The translations under genes were made by a program, and so were the position numbers. A stretch of 64,000 nt of DNA from Ricinus communis (taxonomy: Eukaryota; Streptophyta; Magnoliopsida; Malpighiales; Euphorbiaceae): NCBI RefSeq assembly GCF_019578655.1, contig NC_063263.1, positions 23,187,001 through 23,251,000 of the forward strand. Direction: 5' to 3'. Below are positions 48,590-60,300 of the stretch, one piece after another (position 1 is the first letter of the stretch; each line of letters opens with the position of its first letter). The notes below the pieces were generated by a model. That model ran no database searches and was not told the origin of the DNA. It was given only the letters and a program-made list of their open reading frames with translations.

Positions 48590-49640
48590 CCGCTTAGCAT
48601 AGAGCCGAATTGGCTATGTGCAAAATCAACCAGCCCTACACAGTTTCGATTGGCTAATTTTTTGAATCTGATATCGTTTTATGCGTATTTTAATTTAAAA
48701 ATGTTAAAAATAATAAAAATAAGATTCCAGAAAATTATTTATGAAAATTATTAGGATTTTAAAGGATTTTTATTTTATTTTATTGAATATTAATAATCGA
48801 TAAAGAAAATTTTTTTCTTTTAAAATTCAAAATAGATATGAGCTTATCACGACTTTAAGATTTCCTAAAAAACCTACCTCTATAAATATATCCTTCAATC
48901 AAGTTTCTAGAATTACCGATTTTTAGCAAGTCTTAGTCATTGATAGCAATTATTAGTGATTTTAAGCTCGAGAGAAATACAAAAACCTACATTCTTAAAT
49001 AGAGAGTTTGTTTGGTAACCATAGAGTAAGTTACTAAGAAAGAACTCAAGATTAGGAAAGTGTTTTAATTAAACGACGGAAGATTTTCTCAACCTTAGAC
49101 AATGTTGGATTCTCATTTGATCTTCAATTCAATCATTTTCTCAACCCTAGACAACATCAGATTCTCATCCGATTTTCAATTCAACCACTTCATCATCTCT
49201 AGAGACTCGCAGATCAATAATCTACAGTGACAACATGGAAGTTCTCCCACATCCAGCATCATCAACATCTGTTTCCTCTTGCTCTTTTGTTTTTACGATT
49301 CTAAAAACATGATTAGAATGATGTTTTAAATATTTTATATGATTTACATTATTCGATTAGAATTTCTTATGAATTAACATATTTCTTTGATATTGAGTTT
49401 TGAATTTGATGAAGATATTGAGTTTTGAATCTGATGACATGAATTGTGCTAGATTTTGAATCGGATAATATTATTTATATAGGATTTTGAATCTAGTGAT
49501 TAGAATTATAATTCCTCAATTTATAGCTTTTCTAAAACTACTTTTATCATTCATTTTTATGCTTAAAATATCAATTGATTTAAACTATTCTTTTTTTTTA
49601 ACAAATAAATATACTTGACAAACTAGTATGTAAGAATGAT
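48590..49640 (+). repeat. Fragment of Tat-type gypsy LTR
   Basis: Resembles the 2,987-6,649 LTR in the opposite direction, with shared phrases around the TATA-like CTCTATAAATATATCC (about 48,880) and in the block 49,080-49,270 (GAAGATTTTCTCAACC, CATCATCTCTAGAGACT). The ends are not defined. Confidence 0.5.
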
Positions 49641-50229
49641 CTGGCTATTGGTTACTCAAGTCATGGCTATTAATTTAAGTCGAGTTTGGGCATATTTTTT
49701 ATAGTTCTAGATGTTCCTGGCATCCATCCTGAAAGAGTGACTATTAGCAAGAAAGCAAGGCTACCACCAGTTCTAGGTAGTGTTTATTGACTGACTGTTA
49801 GAACAACCACTTAACCTTTACTTGTCAGGCTAGTCTTCTAATAGACTCCAAGCATGTTTCAAAACAGAATGTAGTTAATAATTACAACAACAAAATTCTT
49901 TCAGCCGTATGTTCTACTGTACATACAATACAATATAAAATTATTCTTAACTGGCAAGATACATTTTTAAACCCTTGAACTTCTCAGTTTTATTTTATTA
50001 GGCAATTTAATTTTAATTTTGTTTTATAAAGCCTTTATACTTTTACTTTTGAGAAATCCTTAATAAAACCAGAAATAAAAATAAAAATGTTTAATAAAAT
50101 AAAATAAAAATTCAAAGGCTCAATTGAATAAAACTGAAAAGTTCAAAAGCTTAATAATGAATTTTGCCTACTTAGGTCAACAAAACATACCTCTTTAATA
50201 GTGCGTCAGTCAACATGCCCCTACACGTA
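49641..50229. other. Non-coding stretch before the copia element
   Basis: AT-rich, no supported gene. Repeated phrases about AAAATAAAA in 50,080-50,140 are low complexity. Confidence 0.4.
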
Positions 50230-50234
50230 GTAGT

Positions 50235-50466
50235 TAAAGAGTAAAAGAGTTTAACCTAATAGTCTTTTCTATTCATTATTGAAATGAAGAACCAATATAT
50301 AGAATACATCAGGTACGTGACTCCTTTATTATAGGAGTAGTTTTATGAAAAAATAATAATTTACAGATAGTGGAACAAAAGCTAATGACTAAATCAAAAT
50401 AGTAACTGAATGAGCTATAAAAACTAAGTCAAAACAGTAACTGAGCAAGCTAAATATCTGCTATTA
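50235..50466 (-). repeat. 3' LTR of the copia element
   Basis: 232 bp, TAATAGCAG... to ...CTCTTTA on the minus strand, preceded by the purine tract at 50,467-50,478. Confidence 0.88.
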
Positions 50467-50478
50467 TGCCCCCCTCAA
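50467..50478 (-). other. Polypurine tract of the copia element
   Basis: The minus strand reads TTGAGGGGGGCA directly before the 3' LTR, the place where plus-strand DNA synthesis starts. Confidence 0.85.
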
Positions 50479-50505
50479 GTTAGACGTATTGGAACGACTA
50501 ACTTG

Positions 50506-51042
50506 TGATGAGAACCCATGTAGCACAAGAAATCATACTTCAACAAAGAATCATAATTCCACTAAAGATCCTAATCCAGCAAGGAGTCCTGATGTCATTA
50601 AGAGTTCAAGCGACAAAAGGAATCCTATTTCCACTAGGAATCCTAATCCAACTAGGAGTCCTACCGAGATTCAACTTTGATTAATTGTATTTCATTCATG
50701 GATTAAAGCCCAACGTGAAGACATGAAGATCAAATCTGATTTATGTTGAATTCAAGCCCAAACGTAAAGCCCAAGTCCAAGGTTGAATATTCAAAGTCAA
50801 AATCCAAGTCAAAATAGGAATCTTCTTTTAACAAGTCCAAGTCAAAATAGGAGTTTGCTACTCTTTTACTTCAAGTTTTATTTATTTAGGAGTCTTGGCT
50901 ACATATCCTAGTAATTCTAAGATTAGGATTATTTTGTTTTAAAACTCTATAAATAGAGCTATGTAATTCAGCAATATATAAATATATTTGATTGAATAGA
51001 AAACCTTATTTTTGCTTAAAGAGTTTCTTTGAGTGTTCTTGA
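50506..51042 (+). repeat. 5' LTR of the nested element (part matching the 3' LTR)
   Basis: About 96% identical to 52,064-52,600 by eye (about 20 differences). TATA box CTCTATAAATAGAGC at about 50,944. After position 51,042 the two LTRs no longer match; a possible LTR end is TTTATCA near 51,090. Confidence 0.8.
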
Positions 51043-51459
51043 TTTATTCTACGTAAATCAAATCTCTCCTTTTCGTTTAATTTGTTTATCAAAAGTAGTT
51101 CGTCATTGATTCATCTTATTCTCATGTGTTTTATTGTGTTTAGAGTTAATCTTGGTCATTAAGTCTAGTTTCGTTTACCTAGTTTGTGTTCTAAATCTGA
51201 TTCGTTAGTTATTGAGTCGTTACAACTTTGGCTGTTAGGTATTTGATTATTTTAGCCTCTATAAGTGCCAAAGAGTAGAGATTGAGTGGTAGAAGAAAAA
51301 TGGTGAGCTCATTAGAGGATAAAAGCCTAATTGAGTGAAACACGAGAGTAAATGTCTTTACTTTGAGTGTTAAACACGTGCGATTGTGTGTAAGATATGT
51401 TTTGTCAGGAGGAGTTTCCTAGAGGATATTGAGATCTTCTTTATCAATCTTATGATAGA

Positions 51460-52179
51460 TTGTGGGGACGAAAGAATGATGATTATTATGAAAAGTGTTT
51501 GCAAAATTTTTATAATCCTAAACCTAAGCCAAAGAAGATAGAAAGACAATCATGTCAAGATTTCATTAATGAACTTTCAAAGGATATAAAATCTTTAAGG
51601 AGTAGCCTTAAAATTAGTTTTGAAGATTTAAAGGGATTGGAGCATCTTGAAGATAAAGTTGAGTCTAAGCCATCTTTGAAAACTAATATTGATGATATAG
51701 AAAAGGTAAATTGCTCTACTGAAGTCAATGAAGATACAAAAAACATAATGAATGAAGATGGTGAAAAAGATAATAATTTACAACTTTGGAGCGAAATCCA
51801 AGATGAACATATCATTATTGAAGATGAAGCAAAAGTTGAGCTGGTGAAGGATGAAAATGTTTTACTTGATGCCATTAAGCCAATTGAACATGTTGATTTT
51901 ATTGGCATTGAAAGTATTATTTATTCTAAAGTTCCTCTAACAACTTTTGTGAAAGATCTGCAGGTTGATAATGAGTTAGTATTGTTCTTTGAGATTATAT
52001 GTTTGCTTCTTTCACAATATACAAGCAAGATTCGAGGACGAATCTTTTCAAAGAAAGGGAGAATGATGAGAACCCATGTAGCACAAGAAATCCTACTTCA
52101 ACAAAGAATCCTTATTCCACTAAAGATCATAATCCAGCAAGGAGTCCTGATGACATCAAGAGTTCAAGCGACAAAATGA
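51460..52179 (+). pseudogene. Open frame of the nested element, function unknown
   Basis: 239 codons beginning MWGRKNDDYYEKCLQNFYNP, strongly acidic and lysine-rich in the middle, running into the second LTR. No catalytic motif is visible. It overlaps the gypsy polyprotein-tail remnant (another frame, 51,999-52,307). Possibly the fused ends of a once larger polyprotein. Confidence 0.55.
52051..52063 (+). other. Polypurine tract of the nested element
   Basis: AAGAAAGGGAGAA directly before the second LTR. Confidence 0.8.
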
Positions 52180-52814
52180 ATCCTATTTCCACTAGGAATC
52201 CTAACCCAATTAGGAGTCCTACCGAGATTCAACTTCGATTAATTATATTTCATTCATGGATTAAAGCCCAACGTGAAGACATGAAGATCAAATATGATTT
52301 ATGTTGAATTCAAGCCCAAACGTAAAGCCCAAGTCTAAGGTTGAATATTCAAAGTCAAAATCCAAGTCAAAATAGAAATCTTCTTTTAACAAGTCCAAGT
52401 CAAAATAGGAGTTTGCTACTCTTTTACTTCAAGTTTTATTTATTTAGGAGTCTTGGCTACATATCCTAGTCATTCTAGGATTAGGATTATTTTGTTTTAA
52501 AACTCTATAAATAGAGCTATGTAATTCAACAATATATAAATATCTTTGATTGAATAGAAAACCTTATTTTTGCTTAAAGAGTTTCTTTGAGTGTTCTTGA
52601 GATTAAAGCTTATTGTTTAGGTTTTGATTTCACTTCTACTTTAATTTAATTCTATTAACTTGTTAGTTTCTAGGATTAATTAAGTTCATCTCATTATAGC
52701 TATTGATCTTATTTCTTTATAAATAAGGGTGATAGTTCCGCAAATAACTTTTGGCAAACCTTATAAGTATTTATCTTGGCGTGTAATCTTCTCTTCCATA
52801 AAAGGTTTACATCA
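52064..52814 (+). repeat. 3' LTR of the nested element (751 bp)
   Basis: Starts TGATGAGAACCC after the purine tract and ends TTTACATCA before the target duplication. The last 214 bp have no counterpart in the 5' LTR. TATA box CTCTATAAATAGAGC at about 52,502. Confidence 0.8.
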
Positions 52815-53079
52815 ACTTGCTAAGATGCCTATTAAAACCTGATTTTGGTAATGCTTTAGTAAGTGTGTCAGCAAGTTGATCAGCAGAATGGATGTGATCA
52901 ACAGTAAGAAGTTTACGTTGAACCTGATTTCTGACATAGTGAAAATCAACAGCAAGGTGTTTCATTCTACTATGAAAGACTGGATTTTCACATAGATACG
53001 TGACTCCAGTGTTATCACAGTAAATGAGTGGTGAACAACTCAATGGAATGTGAAACTCAGAAAGTAGATTTTTAACCAA
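52815..53079 (-). pseudogene. copia RNase H, C-terminus interrupted by the nested element
   Basis: Motifs PLIYCDNTGVTYLCENPVFH and HSADQLADTLTKALP. The frame ends near HLSKL at the nested gypsy insertion. On the far side (50,505 down) the codons VVPIRLT and a stop follow in frame just before the polypurine tract, which confirms where the nested element entered. Confidence 0.85.
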
Positions 53080-53476
53080 AGTTGTTTCAGCTACAGCACT
53101 TGCTATGGCTCGACACTCTGCTTCAGTGGAGGATCGGACTATCGTAGTTTACTTTTTTCGAGGACCAGCTGACCGGATTGTGCCCAAGAAATTGAAGATA
53201 ACCAGTAGTAGAGATATAATCATTGACATCACCTGCCTAATCCCCATCAGAATACATAACCAGATTGAAGTTGTCACTCTGCTTTAAACGAAGACCATAA
53301 TTTAGAGTGCCTTTGAGATATCGAAGTACTCGTTTAACAGCTTTCCAGTGTTGCTCAGATGGGGCATGCATAAATTGAGATAGTTTATTGATAAGTCTTG
53401 TGAAGCTGAGATATTGAAGTTTACCAAGAACTTGTGTGTACTTGGTAGCATTGGTAGGTGAAGAGTCATTAGAGAT

Positions 53477-54260
53477 TCAAAAAATTTCAGTTGAACTCAT
53501 AGGCGTTTGGGTTGGATTACAATTGTGCATATTTTTGACTTTAAGTAAATCAGAAATGTAGCGAGTTTGAGACAAGAAGAGAGAGCCTAACTGATGAAAG
53601 ACTTCAACTTCAAGAAAATAATGAATGTCACCCAAGTCCTTGATTGAAAACTGATTGGCAAGAGACAAAATCACTTGTTGAACCACCGTGTTATTGCCAC
53701 ATGTAACAATAATGTCGTCCACATAAACTAGAATATACACAGCTATATCAAGAGCTTACTTGATGAATAAAGAACTGTCAGATCCAGACTTGAAAAATTT
53801 CATAGTAAGAAGATGAGCTTTGAGTTCATTGTACCAAGCACGCAGAGCTTGTTTGAGGCCGTAAATAGCCTTCTTCAATTGACGAAGATGTGTAGGATAC
53901 AAAGAATTTTCAAAGCCCGGAGGTTGATGCATGTAGATTTCTTCTTCAAGACGGCCATGAAGAAATGCATTATTGACATCAAGTTGTTTGATGGGCCAAT
54001 TGTGTTGAACAACAAGTATTAGAACCACCTTAATTGTTGTTAGTTTAACAACAGGGCTGAATGTAGAATGGTAGTCTACTCCTCGCCTTTGAGTGAATCC
54101 CTTAGAAATAAGGCGAGCTTTGTAGCAGTCAATGGTGCCATCCGACTTCCTTTTAATCCTGTATAACCATTTATAAGCAACAACATTATTAGATGATTCA
54201 GGTGGTACTAATACCCACGTTTGGTTCTTTAATAAGGCATCATATTATGTTTTTATAGCG
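53477..54260 (-). pseudogene. copia reverse transcriptase (RVT_2)
   Basis: QLDVNNAFLHGRLEEEIYM and KAIYGLKQALRAWYNEL (54,028-53,756), then YILVYVDDIIVTC with the catalytic YVDD (53,740-53,477). Stops separate the parts. Confidence 0.85.
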
Positions 54261-54394
54261 TCCCTTCATTGTGGCTGTTTGTTGGCTTGATGAAAAGTTT
54301 GAGGGGTTAGATCAGTGTGAATTTGGGCCATATAATAAAAAATAACCTTGGGTTTGTGAATATTGTTTTGAGAACGAGTAACTATGCTTTGAGC

Positions 54395-56082
54395 TCATGG
54401 GTTGGAGGTGGTGTGGGTCGAGTTGTCTGTGTGAGAGGCAGGTTCTAGAACTGATGTAGCCATTGGTGGTGCACAAGTGGAACGAGTGGCTGAGCTAGTA
54501 TGTGAAGGTGATGATAAATGGGAGGGTGAAGAAGTGGAATGTCGTAGTACAGTAGTGGATACAAGAATGGAAGAGAGTAAATCAAGTTGTGGTGTATTCA
54601 TGTGTATTGATTGGTGATTGATAGGTTGGTGGGACTGCTGTGGGTAGTCTTTAGACAAGTCATCCCATGTTAGATTTTTGCAATTTGCAATATTTGAAAA
54701 CATGGTTTTAAATGGAAATACATTTTCTACAAAAATAACATCACGAGAGAAATAAATTTTATTTTTGAAAGGGTCAAAAAATTGATGACAACAGTGAGTA
54801 ATAGAGAAGCCCAAGTAGACACAAGGTGTTGATCTTGGTTGAAGTTTGTGTTGGGTATATGGTTTGAGCCATGGGTAACAAAGACATCCAAAGACTTTCA
54901 GGGAATAGTAATCTGGTTTAGACAGGAATAATCTTTGAAAAGAGGATTGGTTATTCAAGGTGGGTGTTGGTAAGCGATTTATTAGATAGATAGCATGGTG
55001 GCAAGCAAATGACCACAAAGTAGATGGAAGAGAGGCTTCATAGAGTAATGTTCTTGCTGTTTCAAGGATGTGTTGATGGCGCTGTTCAGCGAGAGTAACT
55101 CTTTGTGGTGTGTATGGAGGAGAAATTAAGTGTTATATGCCATGGAGGCTAAGGTACGAACTAAGACTTTGGTACTCGCTGCCCCCATCAGTGTAGAATG
55201 ACAGTATTTTTGAATTGAAATACTTTTCCATTAAAGGATGAAATTTTTGAAAGATGGATGTGACTTCACTCTTGCGTTGAATGGCGTAGATCCAAGTGTA
55301 TTTAGTGTACTGATCAACAAAGATACAATGATACAATTTTTTATTAATAGAAAGAATAGGGGAAGGTCCCCGTAAATCACTAAAAATAATTTGAAGAGGT
55401 TTTAAACTTGATAACGTAAGACAAGCAAATGGTAGCCTGTGAGATTTATTTGATAAACAGGAATTACAAAAAGGAAGCTTGTCTCTTACATGAAAAGGAA
55501 CAAAGAAATTATTTAAAATAAATTTAAAAACTCTAGCATGAGGATGTCCGAGTTTACGATGCCATGTTTCAACGGTGGTGTTGTGAGAGGCCATGTGTGC
55601 TTGAGGATGAGTTGGTGAAGAAGTAGTAGGCCACTCGTACAACCCTTGTTTACTCCGGTCGTGCACCAGCGGTTTCCCTGTGACTAGGTCCTTAACAAAG
55701 AAATCAGAAAGAAAAAATTCCACAGATTTACAGAAATTGGACACAGAAATTAAATTGCGTTTGATTTGTGGAGCGCATAAAGTATTGGGTAAATAAAAAA
55801 CAGTGTTAGATGCACATAATTGAGTTGAACCAGTGTGAGTAATTGGAATTTTATTACCATCTCCCATCGTTACTTCCTCAATGCCGTTGTACTCAGGCAT
55901 GTTGTGCGGCTCTGTTGTAATGTGATGTGTTGCGCCAGTGTCGAGAATCCATGGATTTGCAGATGTATGGTACCCAGCAATAACTTTGCTCTGGTCTCAA
56001 GGTAATTGCGAGACTTAGAGCGGGAAATTGAGGCAACATGACCTGGTCTGTTGCCTAGCTGACATTGAACTCCATTATTCAT
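54395..56082 (-). pseudogene. copia protease and integrase
   Basis: The protease remnant near 55,930 (GFSTLAQHI, matching the family's ILDTGATHHI in another frame) leads to a 255-codon frame (55,900-55,133). That frame has the GAG-pre-integrase HxxC-type motif (WHRKLGHPHARV, CNSCLSNKSHR) and the integrase core (FSDLRGP, FYTDGGSEYQ). After a stop, 55,018-54,395 continues the integrase end (HHAIYLINRLPTP, VFGCLCYPWLKPY, CVYLGFS). Active-site Asp and Asp are present, but the frame is broken. Confidence 0.82.
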
Positions 56083-56259
56083 GCTATTTGTATTTTGTTG
56101 TCACCATTGTGGTTGTTGAGTGTATTTATTATTGGGACGCCAGCCAGGAGATGTGCTGCTGCTGTTGTTAGGAAATCGACGTGAAGTTCGATTGTAGCAA
56201 GGAGTCATCATGTTGGTGTTGTTTTTGGTTGCAAATGCAGCTGTGATTGAGGTAGTATT

Positions 56260-56847
56260 CTATTGTCCTTGTTGTTGCAAGAAGATTTCATGATCAAGGA
56301 GCTTTTCATAAAGCTCAGGATATTCAATTGGAATACTTCGATTGCGAATTGTTGCGGATACTTCCCAAAAATCAGAACCTAGTCCGTTGAGAATTTTGAC
56401 AGTTAGTTCAGCTTCATTAATTGGAGAGCCTGCAGCAGTGAGCTTGTTGGCAATGGTACGAATTTGATGTAAATATTCAGAAACACTCTTGTTATCTTTG
56501 TTGATTCTACTGAGTTGATCACGTAAGCTATAGATCCGTGTGTGACTTTTGTTGGCATAAGTGGTGTGTAGAAGAGCCCATGCTTTTTCAGCATTAGACG
56601 CACCAGCAACAGTGGAAGCAATAGTGCTGTCAACAAAAGCCATCATTGCTTGGTGAATAAGGCGGTCTTTACGAATCCAAAGGCGATAAGCTGGATTAAT
56701 TTCATTTGTGTTGACATGAGTGATTGTCTTCTCAGGGCAAGGTGTGGAACCATCAAGATGCCTAGCCAACTCATGACCTTCAAGAAGTAGTGTTAATTGA
56801 GTCTTCCACGTAGTGAAATTGGAACTGCCTTGAAGTTTGATGGGCAA
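56260..56847 (-). pseudogene. copia Gag
   Basis: 195 codons open from ATG at 56,847. MPIKLQGSSNFTTWKTQLTL at the N-terminus, WALLHTTYANKSHTRI in the middle and a C-terminal LLDHEIFLQQQGQ show a UBN2-type Gag. It stops at 56,260; the zinc knuckle (QLGNRPGHVAS, near 56,050) follows after further stops and a frameshift, with its last Cys lost. Confidence 0.85.
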
Positions 56848-57000
56848 TTATGAGGATGGGTTACATTGTACAATATGATTGTTGTTGTTTGGATTATCAA
56901 CATTGATAAGAGTAGGCCAGCTTATGGAAGCCATTGAAGGTGATAATGGCAGTTTGAATGTGAGAAGAAAGAGAGGGATCAGACTCATTAGAGCTCAAGT

Positions 57001-57012
57001 GCTCTGATACTA
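57001..57012 (-). other. Primer-binding site of the copia element
   Basis: The minus strand reads TAGTATCAGAGC directly after the 5' LTR, one base off the initiator-methionine tRNA complement. Confidence 0.82.
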
Positions 57013-57244
57013 TAAAGAGTAAAGGAATTTAACCTAATAGTCTTTTCTATTCATTATTGAAATGAAGAACCAATATATAGAATACATCAGGTACGTGACT
57101 CCTTTATTATAGAAGCAGTTTTATGAGAAAATAACAACCTATATATAATGGAACAGAAGCTAATGACTAAATTAAAACAGTAACTGAATGAGCTATAAAA
57201 ACTAAGTCAAAACAGTAACTGAGCAAGCTAAATATCTGCTATTA
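57013..57244 (-). repeat. 5' LTR of the copia element
   Basis: 232 bp, same termini as the 3' LTR. It ends next to the primer site and begins about 120 bp from the AO2 stop codon. Confidence 0.88.
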
Positions 57245-57364
57245 GTAGTATGTCGTAATATTTCATTACAATAGGTGATCAATTTCCTGGCGTAATTGTG
57301 TGTAGATCTAATCAAAATCTTCTATCCATTATCAGGTTCAGCTTGAATTGAGTATTTTCATCAT

Positions 57365-60300
57365 TCACTTGCTGTTCATTTTCCACTGCAAGTGCCTCTC
57401 CACAATGTCCAGCCGGCAGAGCTCTTTTACAACAGGCATGGTGGCAGGGACCTCCAAGTCGAACGTTGTAGGACTATCATCTAGGCAACCCCACAAATGA
57501 AGCTGCTGTCGGGCATCCCTGATAGCAGCTCTTATGGCACAGTGAACTGAGGCTGCTAGGAGCAATGGCGGTTCACCAGAAGCTGCATAAAGCACGTGAT
57601 TAACCACTTAATCTTGATCAAATTATACTAAATCTTTGCCAACATGCATAGCATGAAGACTACTAAAAGCACAGCATCACATTTATAATTGCCTAAAAGC
57701 AACTACTGCTGGAATTTAGAGTCTAATAATTCCATTTTAAGCAGTAATCAAAATTAGTACAATTAGTATTGGTGCTTTTATGCACCCTTCAATTACATTT
57801 ACTTTTCTAAAAATCGTCTTAAATTTATTTCATTAACTAAAGCTCTTCATTAAGTTTATCAGGTATGACATCATAGACTCCTGAAAGGAAAGCATCTTTT
57901 TTCTTTTTCAAAAAATTGCTCCCTTCTCACATAATGAAGGGAATAAAATTTTCTGCTCGCTGAGCATGCGTCACAAATAAGTTTCTTTACTGCTTAGGCA
58001 TCAACTTGTGAGACCTTAAATGGAAGTTTCAAGACCATATAATGTGCTTTTAAGCTCACAATAATCTGTGGTATTTCACATGATACCTTAGATAATGAGG
58101 CGACATTATTTTGTTTTGAATGCCCAATGCAGTATAGCAAAGATAAATGGTGCAAATTATGATCAATATTTTTACCTTACATTCCATTAGAAACTTAGGC
58201 TGTTGCTTCTATTTCAAATAATCAGATTATCAATTAACTTATAGAAATATTAATACTTTACATCCAGCTAAAAACGTTTCAACAAAACATTGAACTTCAT
58301 TATAGGACAATCTTTTTGCATACTGCAATCATAGAGAAAACTGTTATGTTCTTTTGCATAATGGAAGCAATATACCTTTGGATGATAGAACACGCTTTTG
58401 GTGATGGCCACTGTTTAAAATCTCCACATTGAACTGTTTTGGTATAGTGTCTAGTGTAGGGATCTTGTATGTCCATGTGCCATCCTCAATCACTAATCCA
58501 TCCGAGTTTGTTGTGTACTCTTCAAGCATGAAAAAGCCAATTCCTTGGACGAAAGCCCCTTCGATCTGCAAAAACCAATTCTACTTGTCAATATATGAGA
58601 CCACAAAAGCCGACCACTTTCATCTCAATCTCTCCCTCTCTCAAGAACTCCCAGGTAAGGCCATAAAGATCACTTCACCCTCAAATCAATTCCAAGAAGT
58701 AGATGAAAAACCCTAGCACATTTAAATAGGCTGTAGTTTAACATGGTAAGAAGAAATTTCCAGGCTGGAGAATATATATTTTATATATAACTAACCTGGC
58801 CTAGATCCACAGCAGGGTTGAGACTTTGTCCACAGTCATATATAATATCTGATCTCAAAATTGTTGTTTGTCCTGTCAGAAGGTCTATCTCCACCTGCAA
58901 CACAATACTTCTATATTAAGCATGGTAACTATTGAAGCACTGAAACTATCCACATTATCCTGAATTGTCAATGCAAGAAAGATAAGGAGGAGAAGAATTA
59001 GAAAGAAGGAAACTTGCCTCGCTCGAAGCAACACCATAATTTAGGTATTGCATAGAAGCAAAGTCAGGGACGAAGTAAGAACTTGCTGATAAGTTGACAG
59101 CTTCCAAATAAGCCTGCAATTTGTTGACAATAGCAGTTGGATGATGAAGAACTTTCAGAGAATGTATAAAGAAGATAAAGTTCAATACCGATTCCCTGAA
59201 AATCAGTTCAAACAATTACAATCTTCTCACAGAGGGCCCCATGGAAATGGAATAAATAATCCGGTATTAAGAAATATAAGGGAAGAGAAGATAAGGTTAA
59301 GCAGAAGAACAGTATGTTAAAAAAAAGAGAAAAGAAAGTACCATGGTTTTGACTACTTTTCTGTTATCCAGACTTCAGTCTAAAAAGTCAAAGAACAAAG
59401 AAAATAAGCAGAATGTTCTGAAAATGCTGATAGCTACCTGGTGAATTAGCACCTCCCATCTTATAGAACCCATTTGCCCTTGTAACCTTTCTTTCAGAGG
59501 TGTCAGTCTGTCGACCAAATCTTTACAGCAAAGTCTAACTACTTCACAGCTTGACTCGGATGTAGTGCTCCCAGAAGTAAAACCCCCTTGAATTAAACTC
59601 AAGGTGTCACCTTGTATGACTCTTACTTTATCCAAGAGGTCTCCTACTCCATCACACTTGATTGAACTAAGAGCAAATGCTGCCATCTGTTTCACCTTCG
59701 TCCAGAGCCCCTGGCCCAGCTCTATTCCTCCAACTTCGACAACAACAGACCCATCACTTAGAATGCTTACTTTCCCTGGAGTTGGTCTCAATGTAACTTG
59801 ATGTACAATAGGTATTTGAGAAATACCTCTTTTTTTCCACAAATTACACTTATTGAACTCTTTTATCATTTTAGTCCTTTGGATAAAACTTGAAGATGTC
59901 ACTAACTTATCCCATATTGAAGTTAAAGTGTATTCTAGAGGCTCACCAACAATATTATCGTAGAATAAGTTAATGCTATCATAAGTGTGGAGGTTTATGG
60001 CTCTCACTGAATCTGCATCCACAGAAAGAGAAGATGCTACATGTTCAATTACAGCTTCTGCGATATATGATCCTTGCACCTCTCCAGGGGCCCGCATAGC
60101 TGATCTACTTGGAAGATTTGTTTTGCATACCTTTATATCAAAAGATAAAGCACCCCAGTCATATTTTTTCAGCGAGCCCAGAATATTTATTGGCATTATT
60201 GGACTTATGTCTGGAAATATGCCAGCATCAATCAATATATCAAGCTGTAAGGCTGTAATTTTCCCATTAGATTTGAACCCTACACTGTATGTTATTTTCA

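Larger units (their letters stand above)
50506..52814 (+). mobile_element. Nested, internally deleted Ty3/gypsy-like element (2,309 bp)
   Basis: Inserted in the copia RNase H with the 5-bp duplication ACTTG (50,501-50,505 and 52,815-52,819). It starts TGATG and ends CATCA. LTR-like repeats at both ends, a purine tract before the second LTR and one short open frame between; no RT or integrase. The text coding DSRTNLFKERENDE just before the second LTR is typical of the C-terminus of plant gypsy polyproteins, so it is probably a deletion derivative of such an element. Confidence 0.82.
50235..57244 (-). mobile_element. Complete but decayed Ty1/copia retrotransposon (7,010 bp with nested insert)
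   Basis: Two LTRs of 232 bp each (50,235-50,466 and 57,013-57,244) flanked by the 5-bp target duplication GTAGT (50,230-50,234 and 57,245-57,249). A primer site and polypurine tract are at the proper places, and the order gag, protease, integrase, RT, RNase H marks it as copia. About 14 differences between the LTRs by eye (about 94% identity) suggest an insertion a few million years old at usual plant rates. It is interrupted by a gypsy element at 50,506-52,814. Confidence 0.9.

Noticed and set aside
50489..50680. Frame MERLTCDENP... with NPTSTKN-type repeats
   Set aside because: It lies within the LTR of the nested element; the repeated Asn/Ser/Thr text comes from short LTR repeats.
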